Made by a program: the position numbers and the translations under genes
Assembly (NCBI GenBank): GCA_963513935.1
Contig: OY740773.1
Span: 101,231,291-101,295,290 of the forward strand
DNA: 64,000 bases
Source: Aphrophora alni
Lineage: Eukaryota > Arthropoda > Insecta > Hemiptera > Aphrophoridae
Direction: 5' to 3'
The notes under the pieces: generated by a model
Told to the model about the DNA's origin: nothing
The model's input: only the letters and a program-made list of their open reading frames with translations
The model's database searches: none
Shown: positions 33,271 to 43,670 of the stretch, piece by piece
Numbering within the stretch: the stretch's first letter is position 1
How the letters are laid out: every line of letters starts with the position of its first letter

Positions 33271-33850
33271 AAATTGATTGATTGATTATGTTTGGAGTTT
33301 GAGGGACTGTTTAGAGAATAACTCTGGCACTGCGACCTATGAACTATTGTGCAACGTAAGCCTCTTCATTCTAGCTTAGCAGATTTGTTACGAGTAGTAA
33401 TCCACTAACTTGCTTCGTTCCCCAGGAATTTGAAATCCAAAAACCTTTCGCCTCTTATTGGTCAAGGCCTCACAATTGAAAATTATATGGTCTGCGGTCT
33501 ATTCATCCTTCCTCCATGATAGTTTCACCATGATAGACTCCTATCCTGTGCAAATGCACTCTCAGACCGCAGTGTCCCGTAATCAGTTTGAATTGTCCCC
33601 TTACTTCGAGTCATTATCGTCTTCTCAGGATTACCTGAGAGAATTAGATACAATTTGTGTATAAAATAAGAAGGAGATTTTGTTCATCCTTAGACCTGAG
33701 ACACTCCTCCACTTTCCTATGTAATAGCCAGCCTCTTGATATGTCACAGAACAGCTCAGGTACTATGCTATAAACCAGCACGTCTGCACATTCATCTTCA
33801 ATAATTCCAGCATGATTTGGAACCCAACAAAGTGTAGGTTAACTAACCCA
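33271..33850 (-). pseudogene. Non-LTR retrotransposon RNase H and C-terminus, second fragment
   Basis: Minus strand, from the right: LCWVPNHAGIIEDECADVLV matches the end of the retrotransposon RNase H domain (W-V-P-x-H-x-G, then E-x-A-D with its catalytic Asp). Then VPELFCDIS, RGWLLHRKVEE, several stops, RGQFKLITGHCGLRVHLHRI and QALTNKRRKVFGF. It ends at a (TCAA)n-type tail, seen on the plus strand as ATTGATTGATTGATTATG near 33276. Several frameshifts and stops make it a pseudogene. It sits directly beside the first fragment in the same orientation and is homologous to 42010-42800. Confidence 0.75.
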
Positions 33851-33944
33851 CGTCATCTGACAAGAAGACCCCTTGTATGGTACAAATCAGGATACAGAAC
33901 TCTGAAAAAGTTTATCCGATGAAGAGTTTTACTATACATTATAT

Positions 33945-34510
33945 ATGATTGAAAAATAGTTACGGAAATTTCAAAATAGTTTGTATTTTCTTATTTAGAC
34001 TTACGTAACCATGACCGACATGACAATCTGCATATTTTCAAACAGAGCCATAAAATATAGAACAACTAGTCATAGATGAACAGTGTTTTACTGGAAATGA
34101 TATTTTTGTAACAAAGTAATAGATTGTATCTGTTCTGATTCTATGTTTACTTAACAAGACACCTTGAGCAGTACTCTGATCAACAAAAATCAGGCGCTCG
34201 AAGTTCGTCGTTTTTACTGGAAGAACTATAGTTATACTATCATTGAATTGAATTGAAAAATAGTTGTGCAAATTTCAAAATAGCGGTCATTTGAAATGGT
34301 TTTTCGTTAGTATTTAAACCTAAATAATATATATTTTGAGCAGCATAACGAATATTTTTTAATGAAGTCACAAAATATAAGACAACTTGTCATGGATGAA
34401 CAGTATTTTCTTAAAAATTGTATTAATACAACAAAGTAATAGACTATATCTGGTTTAATTCTATTTGTATTTAACAAACTCCTCTTTATGCACTCTGACT
34501 AACAGTTGAC
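33945..34510. repeat. Tandem duplication of about 305 bp
   Basis: GATTGAAAAATAGTTACGG at 33946 and GAATTGAAAAATAGTTGTGC at about 34250 start two diverged copies. Both contain ACAACT-GTCAT-GATGAACAGT, then ACAAAGTAATAGA, TATCTG and a closing ACTCTGA-CAAC. The minus frame 34038-34271 spans the junction and is not a gene. Confidence 0.75.
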
Positions 34511-34858
34511 AGCAAAAAAAAGTTGCACCATCTGTTTCTCTTACAACACAATGCTATTAAAAGATGAAGCTTTGTAACCTACTATCGTGTTAATAACTCA
34601 TATTAGGATCTTACGAGAAATTTTAAATAGAGACCTTTGTCAGTTTTTTGAATTTAAAAACTTTTCACACTTTGAAAATAGCTGCATTTTTCCAATATGG
34701 CAGCTAATTTAAAAAATCCTTAAAACGGTTTTCCATACTTTTCATTGTTGCATCATGTTAAAAATTTAGTTAGGTATTAATATTCTAGGAAGTGTAAGAT
34801 AACAATACAGTACTAAAATTAAAATAACTAATTTGTGGAACACATAAATACTAGTTCA
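34511..34858. other. AT-rich intergenic DNA
   Basis: Contains TTTTCCAATATGGCAGCTAA near 34691, a MITE-type internal phrase. No boundaries. Confidence 0.4.
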
Positions 34859-34860
34859 AA

Positions 34861-35080
34861 TCTACTGTAATTATAAGCAGGTTTTTATCAGTCTCATAAA
34901 TAAGTTATTTTAATTTTATTCCTGTATTGGTATTTACAGCTCCTTGGAACAAAGATAAAAAGTACCAAAATCTATCGTAATTTTAAGCAGATTTTTATCA
35001 GTTCCACAAAGAAGTTATTTCAATTTTACTTATATTGTTGTTTACAGTTATTTGGAACAGATAAAAATATAATATTTATA
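34861..35080. repeat. Tandem duplication, period 110 bp
   Basis: TCTACTGTAATTATAAGCAG at 34861 and TCTATCGTAATTTTAAGCAG at 34971, each continuing TTTTTATCAG, AAGTTATTT-AATTTTA, TTTACAG and TTGGAACA. Two diverged copies. Confidence 0.85.
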
Positions 35081-35764
35081 CCAAATTTGGACTCGAAATC
35101 TAATTTATTTCTAAACGTATAATTTTTTTTGTAAAAAACATAAAATAGCCAAATGACGGAAAACTAAGAATTTTAGGACATATGTTTATAGATTTTTAAA
35201 TTTTTTTTTACATATGTTGACTAAAAAATCATATGCAGACATTGTGGAGCGCAGTTTGGACACATCCTGTATATAAAACACATTCACAAATAATTATTAA
35301 GGTTATGAAATTCAACTATTTGGAGGGGGAGGGGGTTGTACTATACTATTTAAATATAACAAAAATCAAGTTGATTTTATTGCATTGAAATTTTGGTTTT
35401 TTAACATAGCCCGAAATTGAAGGGGGGAAACTTTTTCACTGTGTTCATTTTTAATAGACTTCTAAAATTAGCTATCTTTGCAACGGTGTTTATATTAGAA
35501 AATTTTAGGCTGGGGGTGGGAACACCTGTATCACACTAATTCTACTGTTGTACATCATCAAAATTGCTATCTATTTTTAAGGTTTGCAGTTTAAACTAAA
35601 GAAGATGTTATGCATTTTCTATTAATCACCTACTCTCCCCGTCTTCATTAGTTCACTTTGTTGTATACCATTTAATTTTGAGGATATTTTGAGTATAATA
35701 AAAACCTAGACTTTCAATTAAACACACACTTCATTAAATTGTTATAAAAGTAGCCTATACAAAT
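35081..35764. other. Intergenic DNA with a lone MITE right end
   Basis: TTTGGACACATCCTGTATAT at 35256-35275 resembles a degraded MITE end. Upstream ACATAAAATAGCC and GACGGAAAACTAAG match MITE interiors, so an old element may span about 34650-35275, overlapping the 110-bp duplication. Confidence 0.45.
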
Positions 35765-36040
35765 AACTAGGGTCCGGACCTAAAACCAAGGACTAAAATA
35801 GTAACCAGTCTACACAGACAAGACTATAAATCCTATATATTTCAAACTTTACATTTATATCCTTTGTATCGTCTCACATATAGAAAAAATATAGCTGTAA
35901 CCAAAAATAGGCCTTGGAGTAGTTAAAGGGCAAAAACTATCGATATTTTATTTTTGGAAATATTATATGTGGGGTATCAAATAAAACTAAAAGTTATTCT
36001 GATTACGATTATGTATGTTTACAACGAATAAATAATACGT
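35765..36040 (+). repeat. Family J dispersed element, copy 3
   Basis: AACCAGTCTACACAGACAAG, ACTATAAATCCTATATATTT, TCTCACATATAGAAAAAATA, GGGTATCAAATAAAACTAAA and TTATTCTGATTACGATTATG. Confidence 0.8.
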
Positions 36041-36974
36041 TGGCGCTCGCTAGGGCGCTTTAAAGACATCAACTTTATAAAAATAACTGTCCCTTTATGT
36101 CTTACGCCATTAGCCACGCTTGACCCTTTTATCTTAAATAAATCTAAAAATAATATTGGTCAAAATCCGCTATAAGGTAAAATATCCATTCCCATGAAAC
36201 ATTTAAAGGTAGTTTATTTTTAAAGCACTAACAAGCATATGTTTACTTTTCTTATCTTATCTCTTTCCGGTAGTGACTTTTTAGCGCAGTCTATATTCTT
36301 AGTCGTAGGCTACTTTTTCCGTCAAATTATTCCTATTATCCTTTGCTCATTCATTTTCTCTTCATCATCAATCTCTATTTACTGTGATGGAAGACTGTAC
36401 GTTAGTTCCGCACACATCCTCCCCATTATTCTTCCTCCAACCATCTTTGTTGCTTTGTTTTAGTATGCTACCTGTCTTTCCTTTATTGTTCCTCCTGATA
36501 TTAAATTTGATCACATACTGTTTTCCTCTATTCTTCGTATAAAGGTTTTGTGGGCACATTTTGACCACATGTCGGGAAGTTTTTTATAACGCAAGCTTTG
36601 GGATAAAGTAAAAAAAAAAAACACAAAATTACGACTTTCTTAAAATCTGCTCTAACAATTTTGATCAAATTTTGCTCTCTCCAAAAAAAACGCTAAAAAA
36701 ATCGGCCACGTGGCCGTTATAAAATACTAAAATTTCTCAAAATTGTTTTTACCAATTTCGTTCAAATTACAGTGTAATGTTATGATTAACGACGCAAAAA
36801 ATGTGTGCAAAATCGCAAATAAAAAATAAAAATACAGTTCAGGAATAATTGCCAAAGAACAAAAATGAACCGTGACAAGCTGGGTTTAAATCAAACACAA
36901 CTTTCAATCTAAAGACTTGCATTTTAATCTTGAATTTATCGTATTATATTTATACTTATGACGTAAGTAAAACA
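36041..36974. other. Intergenic DNA, nothing recognised
   Basis: Frames at 36239-36463 (+) and 36368-36568 (-) overlap, and neither has a motif. AAAATCGGCCACGTGGCCGT near 36699 contains a 12-bp perfect palindrome (CGGCCACGTGGCCG). Confidence 0.45.
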
Positions 36975-37080
36975 AGTTTATACTATTATCAAACGGTGAA
37001 TGCAGCTGAACAAGGGTCGCCTCACTTTAACGTACGCGCCATCATAAACAGGCGGGTAGAGTATTAGAAAATGTTATCTT
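36975..37080 (+). repeat. Family G dispersed element, copy 2
   Basis: TATACTATTATCAAACGG, GCTGAACAAGGGTCGCCTCA, CGTACGCGCCATCATAAAC and GTAGAGTATTAG; diverged from copy 1. Confidence 0.7.
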
Positions 37081-37140
37081 ATTCACTACTAAGAGATCTT
37101 TGTACATTAAAATAAATTACATAATATAAAAAGAAAGTTT

Positions 37141-37432
37141 TAGATTGTGATGGCTCAATGATAAACCGAAGGAAAGAAAGTTTTTGATCCTGATGCTTCT
37201 ATGATAAACCGAAGGAAAGAATGTTTTTAGATTGTGATGCCTCAATGATAAACCGAAGGAAAGAAAGTTTTTAGATAATGATGCCTCAACGATAAACCGA
37301 AGGAAAGAAAGTTTTAGATCCTAATGCCTCAATGATAAACCGAAGGAAAGAAAGTTTGATAAACCGAAGGAAAGAAAGTTTGATAAACCGAAGGAAAGAA
37401 AGTTTTTAAATCCCGATACCTCAATGATAAAT
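37141..37432. repeat. 43-44-bp tandem repeat with 24-bp sub-units
   Basis: Copies of GATAAACCGAAGGAAAGAAA lie at 37160, 37203, 37247, 37291, 37334, 37358, 37382 and 37425. Spacings are 43, 44, 44, 43, 24, 24 and 43. The full unit adds GTTTTTAGATTGTGATGCCT plus CAAT, and the 24-bp units lack it, so a secondary expansion of the shorter core has occurred. Confidence 0.95.
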
Positions 37433-37529
37433 CGCAATGCAAAGATGAATAATGGCGGAAGACAGAAGTGAGTGGAATATTGTGGTGAAGGAGATCAAGA
37501 ACGGACAGGTTCATGTTGAGTTTCTAAAG
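37433..37529. other. Short spacer
   Basis: Joins the tandem array to family D. ACTAGTTACAAGAACTAG lies at its right edge. Confidence 0.4.
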
Positions 37530-38105
37530 AGAGAACTAGTTACAAGAACTAGAAGGGCGGCGTATCTAATGCCTCTCGGCTTTCCACCAACCCCCACTCA
37601 TAAGAAAGAGTAACTGGGTGCAATCTCACCACTAACACCCCACTGCCACCACGAAACCATTCCTCAACGCACGCTTCCAAAAGCCGAAGCTTCTGGACAG
37701 GCCAAGCATGCTCCCATGGTACTCATGTCGGCAAGATTACTCAAGCCACGTTTGATGAGTCACCGTCGGGTCGCTTACGCGATACCCTCCCTCACACACT
37801 CACCTACTAGAAGCGGCGCCCGTTACCTACATACGTAGGATTGGGTGGCCTTCCTCTAGTTTTCTTGGGCCGGCACCGTGAGGTAAAATACACGACCCGA
37901 GTGTAGGTGGCACCCATGTTCACCTATTCTCATGTTAGCAAGGTTCCCCAAGCAACGTTGGATGAGTCACCGTCAGGTCGCTCACGCGTCCCTTACCTCA
38001 CAATTATTCCGAAGGCGGCATCCATTACCCACATTCATGGGATAGGGTAGCCAACCCCCGGTTCTAGGGGCCAGTGACGTGAGGTACACCACTGACCCAG
38101 ATCAA
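37530..38105 (+). repeat. Family D dispersed element, copy 2, with internal duplication
   Basis: The first part (to about 37830) matches 20430-20815 block for block. A second, shorter run of the same sequence follows at about 37915-38095 (CTCATGTTAGCAAGGTTCCC, TTGGATGAGTCACCGTCAGG), so the 3' part is present twice. Both copies end with GTGAGGTA-A and an ACGACCC/CTGACCC phrase. Function and class unknown. Confidence 0.75.
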
Positions 38106-38626
38106 GAACGGACAATAACAATTCCAGATTCTTTAAACAGAAATGACGTGAGATTCAAAAGAAACTGTAAACTCAATATTTCACATCACTAATTTACACC
38201 GCGTTGTCAAAATATGTTCTTCCATATTAACGTATTTCCGCAAACTGAAGTATTTTAAGAAAACTTCAAGGTTTCAGTAAAAGACTGTTTAGTTGAACTT
38301 CAAACGCTCTGTAAACATTCGCGTTAATTTCTTCTTTCGTAGAATTATATTGTCGCACTTTAGAGGTGGTTCTGATGAAAGTGTGTCAATTCTATTACTG
38401 GGGAACCGCTTGACTTTACTTGTTGCAGTAGAATACATCGCGTATGGGTAACATCCGTAATACAAAATGCGACGCCATTTTGTAAACCAAAAAACGTGGC
38501 GTCCGTCCTTCGTCGTTACTTAAGCACGATAACGGCCTCAAATACTAGGATAGCTACATAAAATGTCGTCCATAACCTACAGATTATGATTATTACAAGT
38601 TGTTACTCGCGTGTTATTATTAATAC

Positions 38627-38653
38627 CCGTTTCGGATATTGCTCATCATCAGT
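38627..38653 (-). other. CTGATGATG-GAAACG motif, copy b
   Basis: Minus strand: CTGATGATGAGCAATATCC then GAAACGGG. It lies in the left arm of the element at 38585-38915. Core bases C-T-G-A-T-G-A and G-A-A-A are kept; the intervening stem is weak. Confidence 0.5.
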
Positions 38654-38841
38654 TACGTCTAAATAAAAAGACAGAACAATATAACAAACAAAAACAACTC
38701 TTCAGGGAACTGCCGCACAAATCTCCATGACGTGCACGTCACGCTGTCGTACTTGTCATGTTCGTGTTTTGTGTTCTTTAAACGACCTTTGGTGTTCTTT
38801 TTGTTTGTTATATTCTGCTCTGTCTTTTTATTTAGACATAA

Positions 38842-38867
38842 CTGATGATGGGCAATATCCGAAACCG
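38842..38867 (+). other. CTGATGATG-GAAACC motif, copy c
   Basis: Plus strand: CTGATGATGGGCAATATCC then GAAACCGGT. Matches the hammerhead core consensus C-T-G-A-n-G-A...G-A-A-A; a 2-3-bp stem II (GG/CC) is the best I can draw. The following ACCGGT is self-complementary, which could pair in a dimer. Speculative. Confidence 0.5.
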
Positions 38868-39400
38868 GTATTAATAATAACACGCGAGTAACAACTTGTA
38901 ATTAAAATAATCATAGGATTAGGTGACGGGAAAATACATTTAAAACAAAAAATTTGGTATAGGTTACTAAAGTGAGCTCATATAGAACCATATGTAATTT
39001 AGAAAAATCCAAATGAAAATTAAAAAATGAACAGGTTTTTGTTCATATCTTACGTTTTTCAATTAAAAACCACTAAATTGGTTAAAAATGTGCTGATTTT
39101 GCAGTTAATCAGCACCAACCCCACATGTCTACGATAATACACAGCGAAGTCATTATAAAAAAAATGAATTTTTGAACCCTAACTTCTCAAAACAATTTTA
39201 TATTCGTATACTTACGAGATTCAGCAGGGTAGAGTCACAGACACGAGTGTAGTGAGGGGAGGTTCCTTCGCAGTTTCATGGCCCGCTAGGGCCGAGACGT
39301 TGATACGAGCGAAGCGAGTTGAAACTTGTTATATATACACATCTTACGAGGCCCTTAGGGACAAGCGGACGTCAAGAAAGTAGTGATACACAATTTTTAA

Positions 39401-39762
39401 ATTCAAAAAATCTTTTTAATATTCTTCACCTTACTGGAGAGCTTTTAAATAGTAATATATTTGTTGTACTTACGTCTGCTCATCCAAAATTGTTTCAAAG
39501 CATTACGGCCGTTTCGACTATTTATTCAGCCATGGTCACATGCGTTATTTTCGGTACTATATATAGCATATATATATACCTCGTCAACGTTATTATAAAT
39601 GATTTTATAATAACGTTGACGAGGTATATATATATGCTATATATAGTACCGAAAATAACGCATGTGACCATGGCTGAATAAATAGTCGAAACGGCCGTAA
39701 TGCTTTGAAACAATTTTGGATGAGCAGACGTAAGTACAACAAATATATTCAAAAAATCTTTT
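39401..39762. mobile_element. Insertion with apparently perfect 146-bp-arm palindrome and 16-bp target duplication
   Basis: ATTCAAAAAATCTTTT occurs at 39401-39416 and 39747-39762, and family C sequence continues on both sides, so the 330 bp between them are an insertion. Of these, 39454-39599 and 39604-39749 are reverse complements of each other without a mismatch that I can find, around a 4-base spacer (TGAT). The left 37 bp (39417-39453) lie outside the palindrome. The identical peptides from frames 39319-39681 (+) and 39522-39752 (-) confirm the symmetry. No mismatch means recent formation, gene conversion between arms, or an assembly artefact. Confidence 0.9.
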
Positions 39763-39809
39763 CACAATTGTTTTACACACGCTTACCCTACTGGATAAGA
39801 CCCTTTGTA

Positions 39810-40333
39810 GGTCAGTAAAATTAGCAAAATAAATCGAAAATTTATTGTAATTTGTTTCAGGATGCCATATTTAGCAATAAAGTGAACGACATTTCAGGCG
39901 AGAAATGAGCCTTCTGCGACAACTGGGATAATTTTATTAAACATTAAACCCTTTTTTAATAACTAAATTAAATTTCTCGTAAAATAATTAATATTTTTAA
40001 TGAAATTTTAATGGTAACTTAAGAGTCATAACAAGCTTATTTTCTGAAAGTTTCAAGTGCCTAGATGCTTTTCTCAAGGAATGAACTCAAATATTTTCAA
40101 AATTTGATCGGTTTTTAAACAAATTATTAACAGATTTTAACTTTCCAGGTTTCAAATTAACCGTTTTTGAGTAAGCCAACAGTGAAATAAATTTAAAATA
40201 GCGATTGTAAATAGTTTTTAAGCTATCTCAAAAAAACAATTTTTGCACATAAAACCGTTCTTTTAAACAATGTTCCGAGTGTTGAAAGTTGGATCCCCTG
40301 AAGTTTTACTAAGTTTGACTAATTTTACTGGCC
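39810..40333. mobile_element. TA-flanked MITE inside family C
   Basis: TAGGTCAGTAAAATTAG (39808-39824) and CTAATTTTACTGGCCTA (40319-40335) are inverted with one mismatch, with TA at both outer edges. Family C resumes immediately after (CTAATCTATCAATAC). The interior is AT-rich and non-coding. Confidence 0.75.
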
Positions 40334-40470
40334 TACTAATCTATCAATACAACTTTAGAACTCCTTCAATTTCCAAGACACCAAATTGTATAAATTAAAT
40401 TTATAGAATCTGCTTCTATCCATTATATGATGGTGCTGGTTAAGTACCATAATGACCAATCAACTTCTTT

Positions 40471-41009
40471 TTAATTATATTTATTCAAAACTTTCCATTA
40501 ATAAACTGTCATTCATTATATTAAAGCAATAAATTATTTTCCGAAATCAGGACAAATATTTTTGAAACACCCTGTAAAGGATTGAAATGCAATATATTCT
40601 CCCCATACTTTATGATTATGTTGTATCTATAACAATGTAGGTTAGAAGCAATAAACAATAAAGGTATAGTTACAGTGCATTCCATACAAACATTCTGCTT
40701 ATCTGTGTTTACGTACTCTGTGTTGGTATACTTTTATAAATCTCAGATTACATTGTTTATAGTCTTTGTTTAGGTGTGTTTTATTTAAACTACGTTTATT
40801 TCAACCCGTCTGTTGGGTTAAGAAAGGAATTAGAAGTGCGTGGTTATTAAATAACGAAACTGACATAATAATTCATTTTTATTTATAGGCATATGTATTA
40901 CATTTTTACTAACCCCAGGGTAAGTTTGATTAGGTTAGGTTATCGGTGTAAATGAGGTGTAATAAGGTTTGTTAAACGTCAAACATTTCGAGATTATTTT
41001 TATTTCCAA
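40471..41009. other. Intergenic DNA with lone MITE end and TTAGG-type run
   Basis: TTTTGAAACACCCTGTAAAG at 40562 is a MITE right end without an obvious left partner. GATTAGGTTAGGTTATC lies at about 40929-40945. Confidence 0.5.
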
Positions 41010-41170
41010 GATGCGGTCCGTCCGTCGTAAGCTGGATAGTGAATATGTAAATTAAGACATGTAATTTGGTATAGAGGACTATAGTGTGCTCATATAGAAC
41101 CCTATTGAAATTTTAAAAAAATCTAACTGAAAATGTCAAAATGGCGGCCATTTTAAACTAGCTTTACTTG
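41010..41170 (+). repeat. Family C dispersed element, copy 7 (short middle part)
   Basis: GCGGTCCGTCCGTCGTAAGC, GACATGTAATTTGGTATAGA, GGACTATAGTGTGCTCATAT, AGAACCCTATTGAAATT and ATGGCGGCCATTTTAAACTA. Confidence 0.8.
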
Positions 41171-42009
41171 TGCCAATAACAGGTTTACAGTGTTTAATTA
41201 AAATCGATCTTTTAATAGTGGCGGTTAAGGTTCAGTTTTGTTTGTTTTCCCAATTACTATATATTTTACTTGCAATTTTGTATCCTGCAATTTAAGGTAT
41301 AAAAACACGAAACATGTATTAATAAAATAATATTTTTGTATAGTTTCCTACAAAAATAAGGGGATGGTAGTCACATCATTTTAAAGAGGAGATGTTATCC
41401 TATAAAATGGAGTGAACAAAAAAATGTTTTAATGACCAAAGTGCTCCACTTAATTGCTTCTTTATACAGGTAAACTTAGCACAGAAAAGAACTTAGGAGG
41501 AAATCGATTAAGGGATGACTTATTACAAAAGGAACAGTTCAGTTAAGTGTTTCGTTAAGGTCTCTTAAGGAACGATCATAAATAAGGGTCTTAGTATAGT
41601 GATGGTCAAAAATTGAAGTTGAATATTTTGCGAATCGCTTTTGAGGCTCCCTGAGACAAACAAAAAAGATTGTCGAATGACGTTTGTGTATTTTTCTACC
41701 TGACGTCTACATCCGTGCTGTTTCTCATGGTTCATTTTCACTTCTTGGTTGATAACTACTTAAATGAGAATGTTTTAGGAATGGCTGAGTAAGAAAGTTT
41801 GCGCAATTTATTCTACTTTACTATGTAAACCAAACGTAAAGAATTTAATTGTTTATAACAATGTCAATTTTTTTCTGGTTTTGTCTACATAAAACGCTTC
41901 CAAACAGTTAAATTTTTATTTCATTCTTTCACTGAACTATTGTCATTACTTCCAGTTTTTTATATCATTGGACAATATCCTTTTACCAGACATCTTGCCG
42001 GTTTAAGTC
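41171..42009. other. Intergenic DNA, nothing recognised
   Basis: AT-rich, no frame of note. Confidence 0.5.
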
Positions 42010-42800
42010 CTGCTTGCTCTGACATGATGATTATGATTTGATTTGGAGTTTAAAGCGCTTTTTAAACCACTCCTGGCAACGCGACCGATGTCATATTGTA
42101 CAACTAAAAAAACCTCCTCATTCTAGCTTTGCAGATTTGCTTTCCTTACGAGTTTCGAGTAATCCACTAAAACTCGCTACTCCAACGATAGTTCCCCAAG
42201 AATTTAAAATCCAAAAACCTTTCACCTCTTATTGAAAATTATGTCGTCTACAGTCTCCTCACCCGCACGTCTAAACACAGTTCGCTATGATAAGCTTCTA
42301 TCCTGGCTAGCGTCACGTAATTTGTCTGACTTGTCCCCTACGTCGGATCATTACTGTCCTTCCAGGACTACCTAAAAGGATATCCTTATATAATGATTTA
42401 CTATAGTTGTGCCCCTTAAGGCTTCCCCATCTTTGCCGGTGTTTTGCATAAACCCATCGGTTTATGACCTGACACACAGATATTCCCACAGCTGGCTCAG
42501 GTCCTACAAACTCTGACAAAGCCCCATTTAGATTGTCTGTCTTCTCGTACCCTCAACTCCCTTATGCCCCGGCACCAAGTGCAAAGTTGCCCGGTTTTCC
42601 AGGGTTAAAACATTAAGGTTCTCTCGGGAATTCCATACCAAACTAGATTTTATTGTAGTGCCTCTAAGTATATTAATTGCAACCTATCTCTATATAATAT
42701 GTATATACGTTTTTTCTTAAAACCCCGCCTCAGATTCTCATATATATACAGTCATTTATGGCCATAAACTGCACAGACATTCTAGACTCTATTCTTCACC
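42010..42800 (-). pseudogene. Non-LTR retrotransposon RNase H domain and C-terminus
   Basis: Minus strand from the right: YIYENLRRGFKKKRIYILY (the region before the second catalytic Asp, changed here to YRDRLQ), then LVW, and WVPGHKGVEG (42520-42575), the end of the RNase H fold. The Asn-Glu-x-Ala-Asp that normally follows reads TRRQT after a shift. Next, frame 42519-42313 reads SEFVGPEPAVGIS, QVINRWVYAKHRQRWGSLKG and SKSLYKDILLGSPGRTVMIR, matching the G-P-E-P, W-x-x-x-H-x-x-x-W and K-x-x-L/LSR pattern of insect LINE C-termini. It then decays through stops to a 3' end near TTGATTTGGAGTTTAAAGCG at 42036. It is homologous to 33271-33850. Truncated and frameshifted; inactive. Confidence 0.8.
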
Positions 42801-43585
42801 CCGGATTGCCTCTACTACTGGCACTAAGATTTGTATTTACTTCACACGTCTAGAGATAAACGTAAAGGATCATCTTTGTTACTTAAACCAAAGCACACCA
42901 CTGTTATGTTTAATAAATCGCTTACAGTGACAGCTTGTAGGCTTCAAACTCATTGTCGGAATATATTAAAAGCACAAGGGATCCTGCTCAGTTTAAAAAT
43001 ACTTTGAAGTTGCATGATAGTGTTGAATAATTCGTGGCGACTGCGGTGTTTTAGGAAGTGGTTTGAATGAATCTGGGTGCGGTTGTCTTCTTTTTCCATT
43101 AATTATTTTTAATTTAGTTATTTTTATCTATCGTACATTCTTTTTTATTTTAATTCGTGTATTTGTTTATATTTGAACTGATATTTTATTTTGTAATTAT
43201 CATATATTTTATTTCTGTGTATCTTTATTTTATAAATAAGTAAACAAATTTATTTTGTAATTATTATAAGCCTTGTTGTATATGTTTTTCTTGTTGTTTA
43301 AGGTGTCTTGAACAGGTTACAAACATATTTTAACGAAATTTAAACTTTAACTAATTATTATTCTATGAAATCTCTAATTTACTGTATGTAACTTAACACT
43401 TAATAATAAAAACAGTTTTTTATATAATTACTACAGTAAGAATGCAGTCTAAAACATAGGCAAAATGCACAAGATAAGATGTGCAACTGGTCACTAACAT
43501 TTACTATACTTTTACAACTACACTTTATGTGATTGTATTAGAATAAGAACTTAAATATTGTTAAAAGAATAGCTATTCCTGTGTT
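42801..43585. other. Intergenic DNA, possible LINE 3' UTR remnant
   Basis: 42990-43030 (+) reads DPAQFKNTLKLH in one frame, loosely like the F-K-x-x-L-K-x-x-L end of LINE polymerases, followed by T-rich sequence and TTATAAATAAGTAAACAAAT near 43232. Too little to call. Confidence 0.3.
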
Positions 43586-43589
43586 CTAG

Positions 43590-43670
43590 TAGCTCAGTAG
43601 TTAAGGGCGTCATTCTCCCATCAAAAGGGGTAGCCTACTTTAGATCGTAGGTTCGAATCCCATTTAAATA
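43590..43670 (+). tRNA. Degenerate tRNA-like sequence
   Basis: TAGCTCAGTAGTTAAGGGC is a good A-box and D-arm, and GGTTCGAATCCC is a perfect B-box. Between them CCC-ATCAAAA-GGG forms a short anticodon-type hairpin (CAA at the anticodon positions). The acceptor stem does not pair and the T-stem has a mismatch, so a working tRNA is unlikely; a tRNA-derived SINE head is the best reading. Different from the units at 13.5 kb. Confidence 0.45.

Larger units (their letters stand above)
38585..38915. mobile_element. Element with about 115-bp terminal inverted repeats carrying two CTGATGATG/GAAAC motifs
   Basis: Left arm TATGATTATTACAAGTTGTT, ACTCGCGTGTTATTATTAAT, ACCCGTTTCGG through AAAAGACAGA-CA to AACAAAAA. 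The right arm is the reverse complement to the end AATAATCATA (a few mismatches, and a 5-bp difference beside TTACAAGTTG). The loop of about 100 bp (38697-38785) has no coding content. The minus frame 38659-38883 is incidental. It interrupts a family C copy. Confidence 0.85.
38140..40470 (+). repeat. Family C dispersed element, copy 6, split by three insertions
   Basis: Pieces 38140-38584, 38916-39416, 39747-39807 and 40334-40470 join into one family C copy. They run from AAATGACGTGAGATTC through GTCCGTCCTTCGTCGTTACT, CTATAT-GAGCTCATATAG, GCCCGCTAGGGCCGAGACGT, CGAGCGAAGCGAG, CCCTACTGGATAAGACCC and CTAATCTATCAATAC to GGTTAAGTACCATAATG. Each break is explained by one of the elements listed below. 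This gives a relative order: C inserted first, then the three others. Confidence 0.75.

Noticed and set aside
39319..39752. Hydrophobic ORFs on both strands with the same peptide
   Set aside because: The identity is caused by the perfect palindrome; not two genes.
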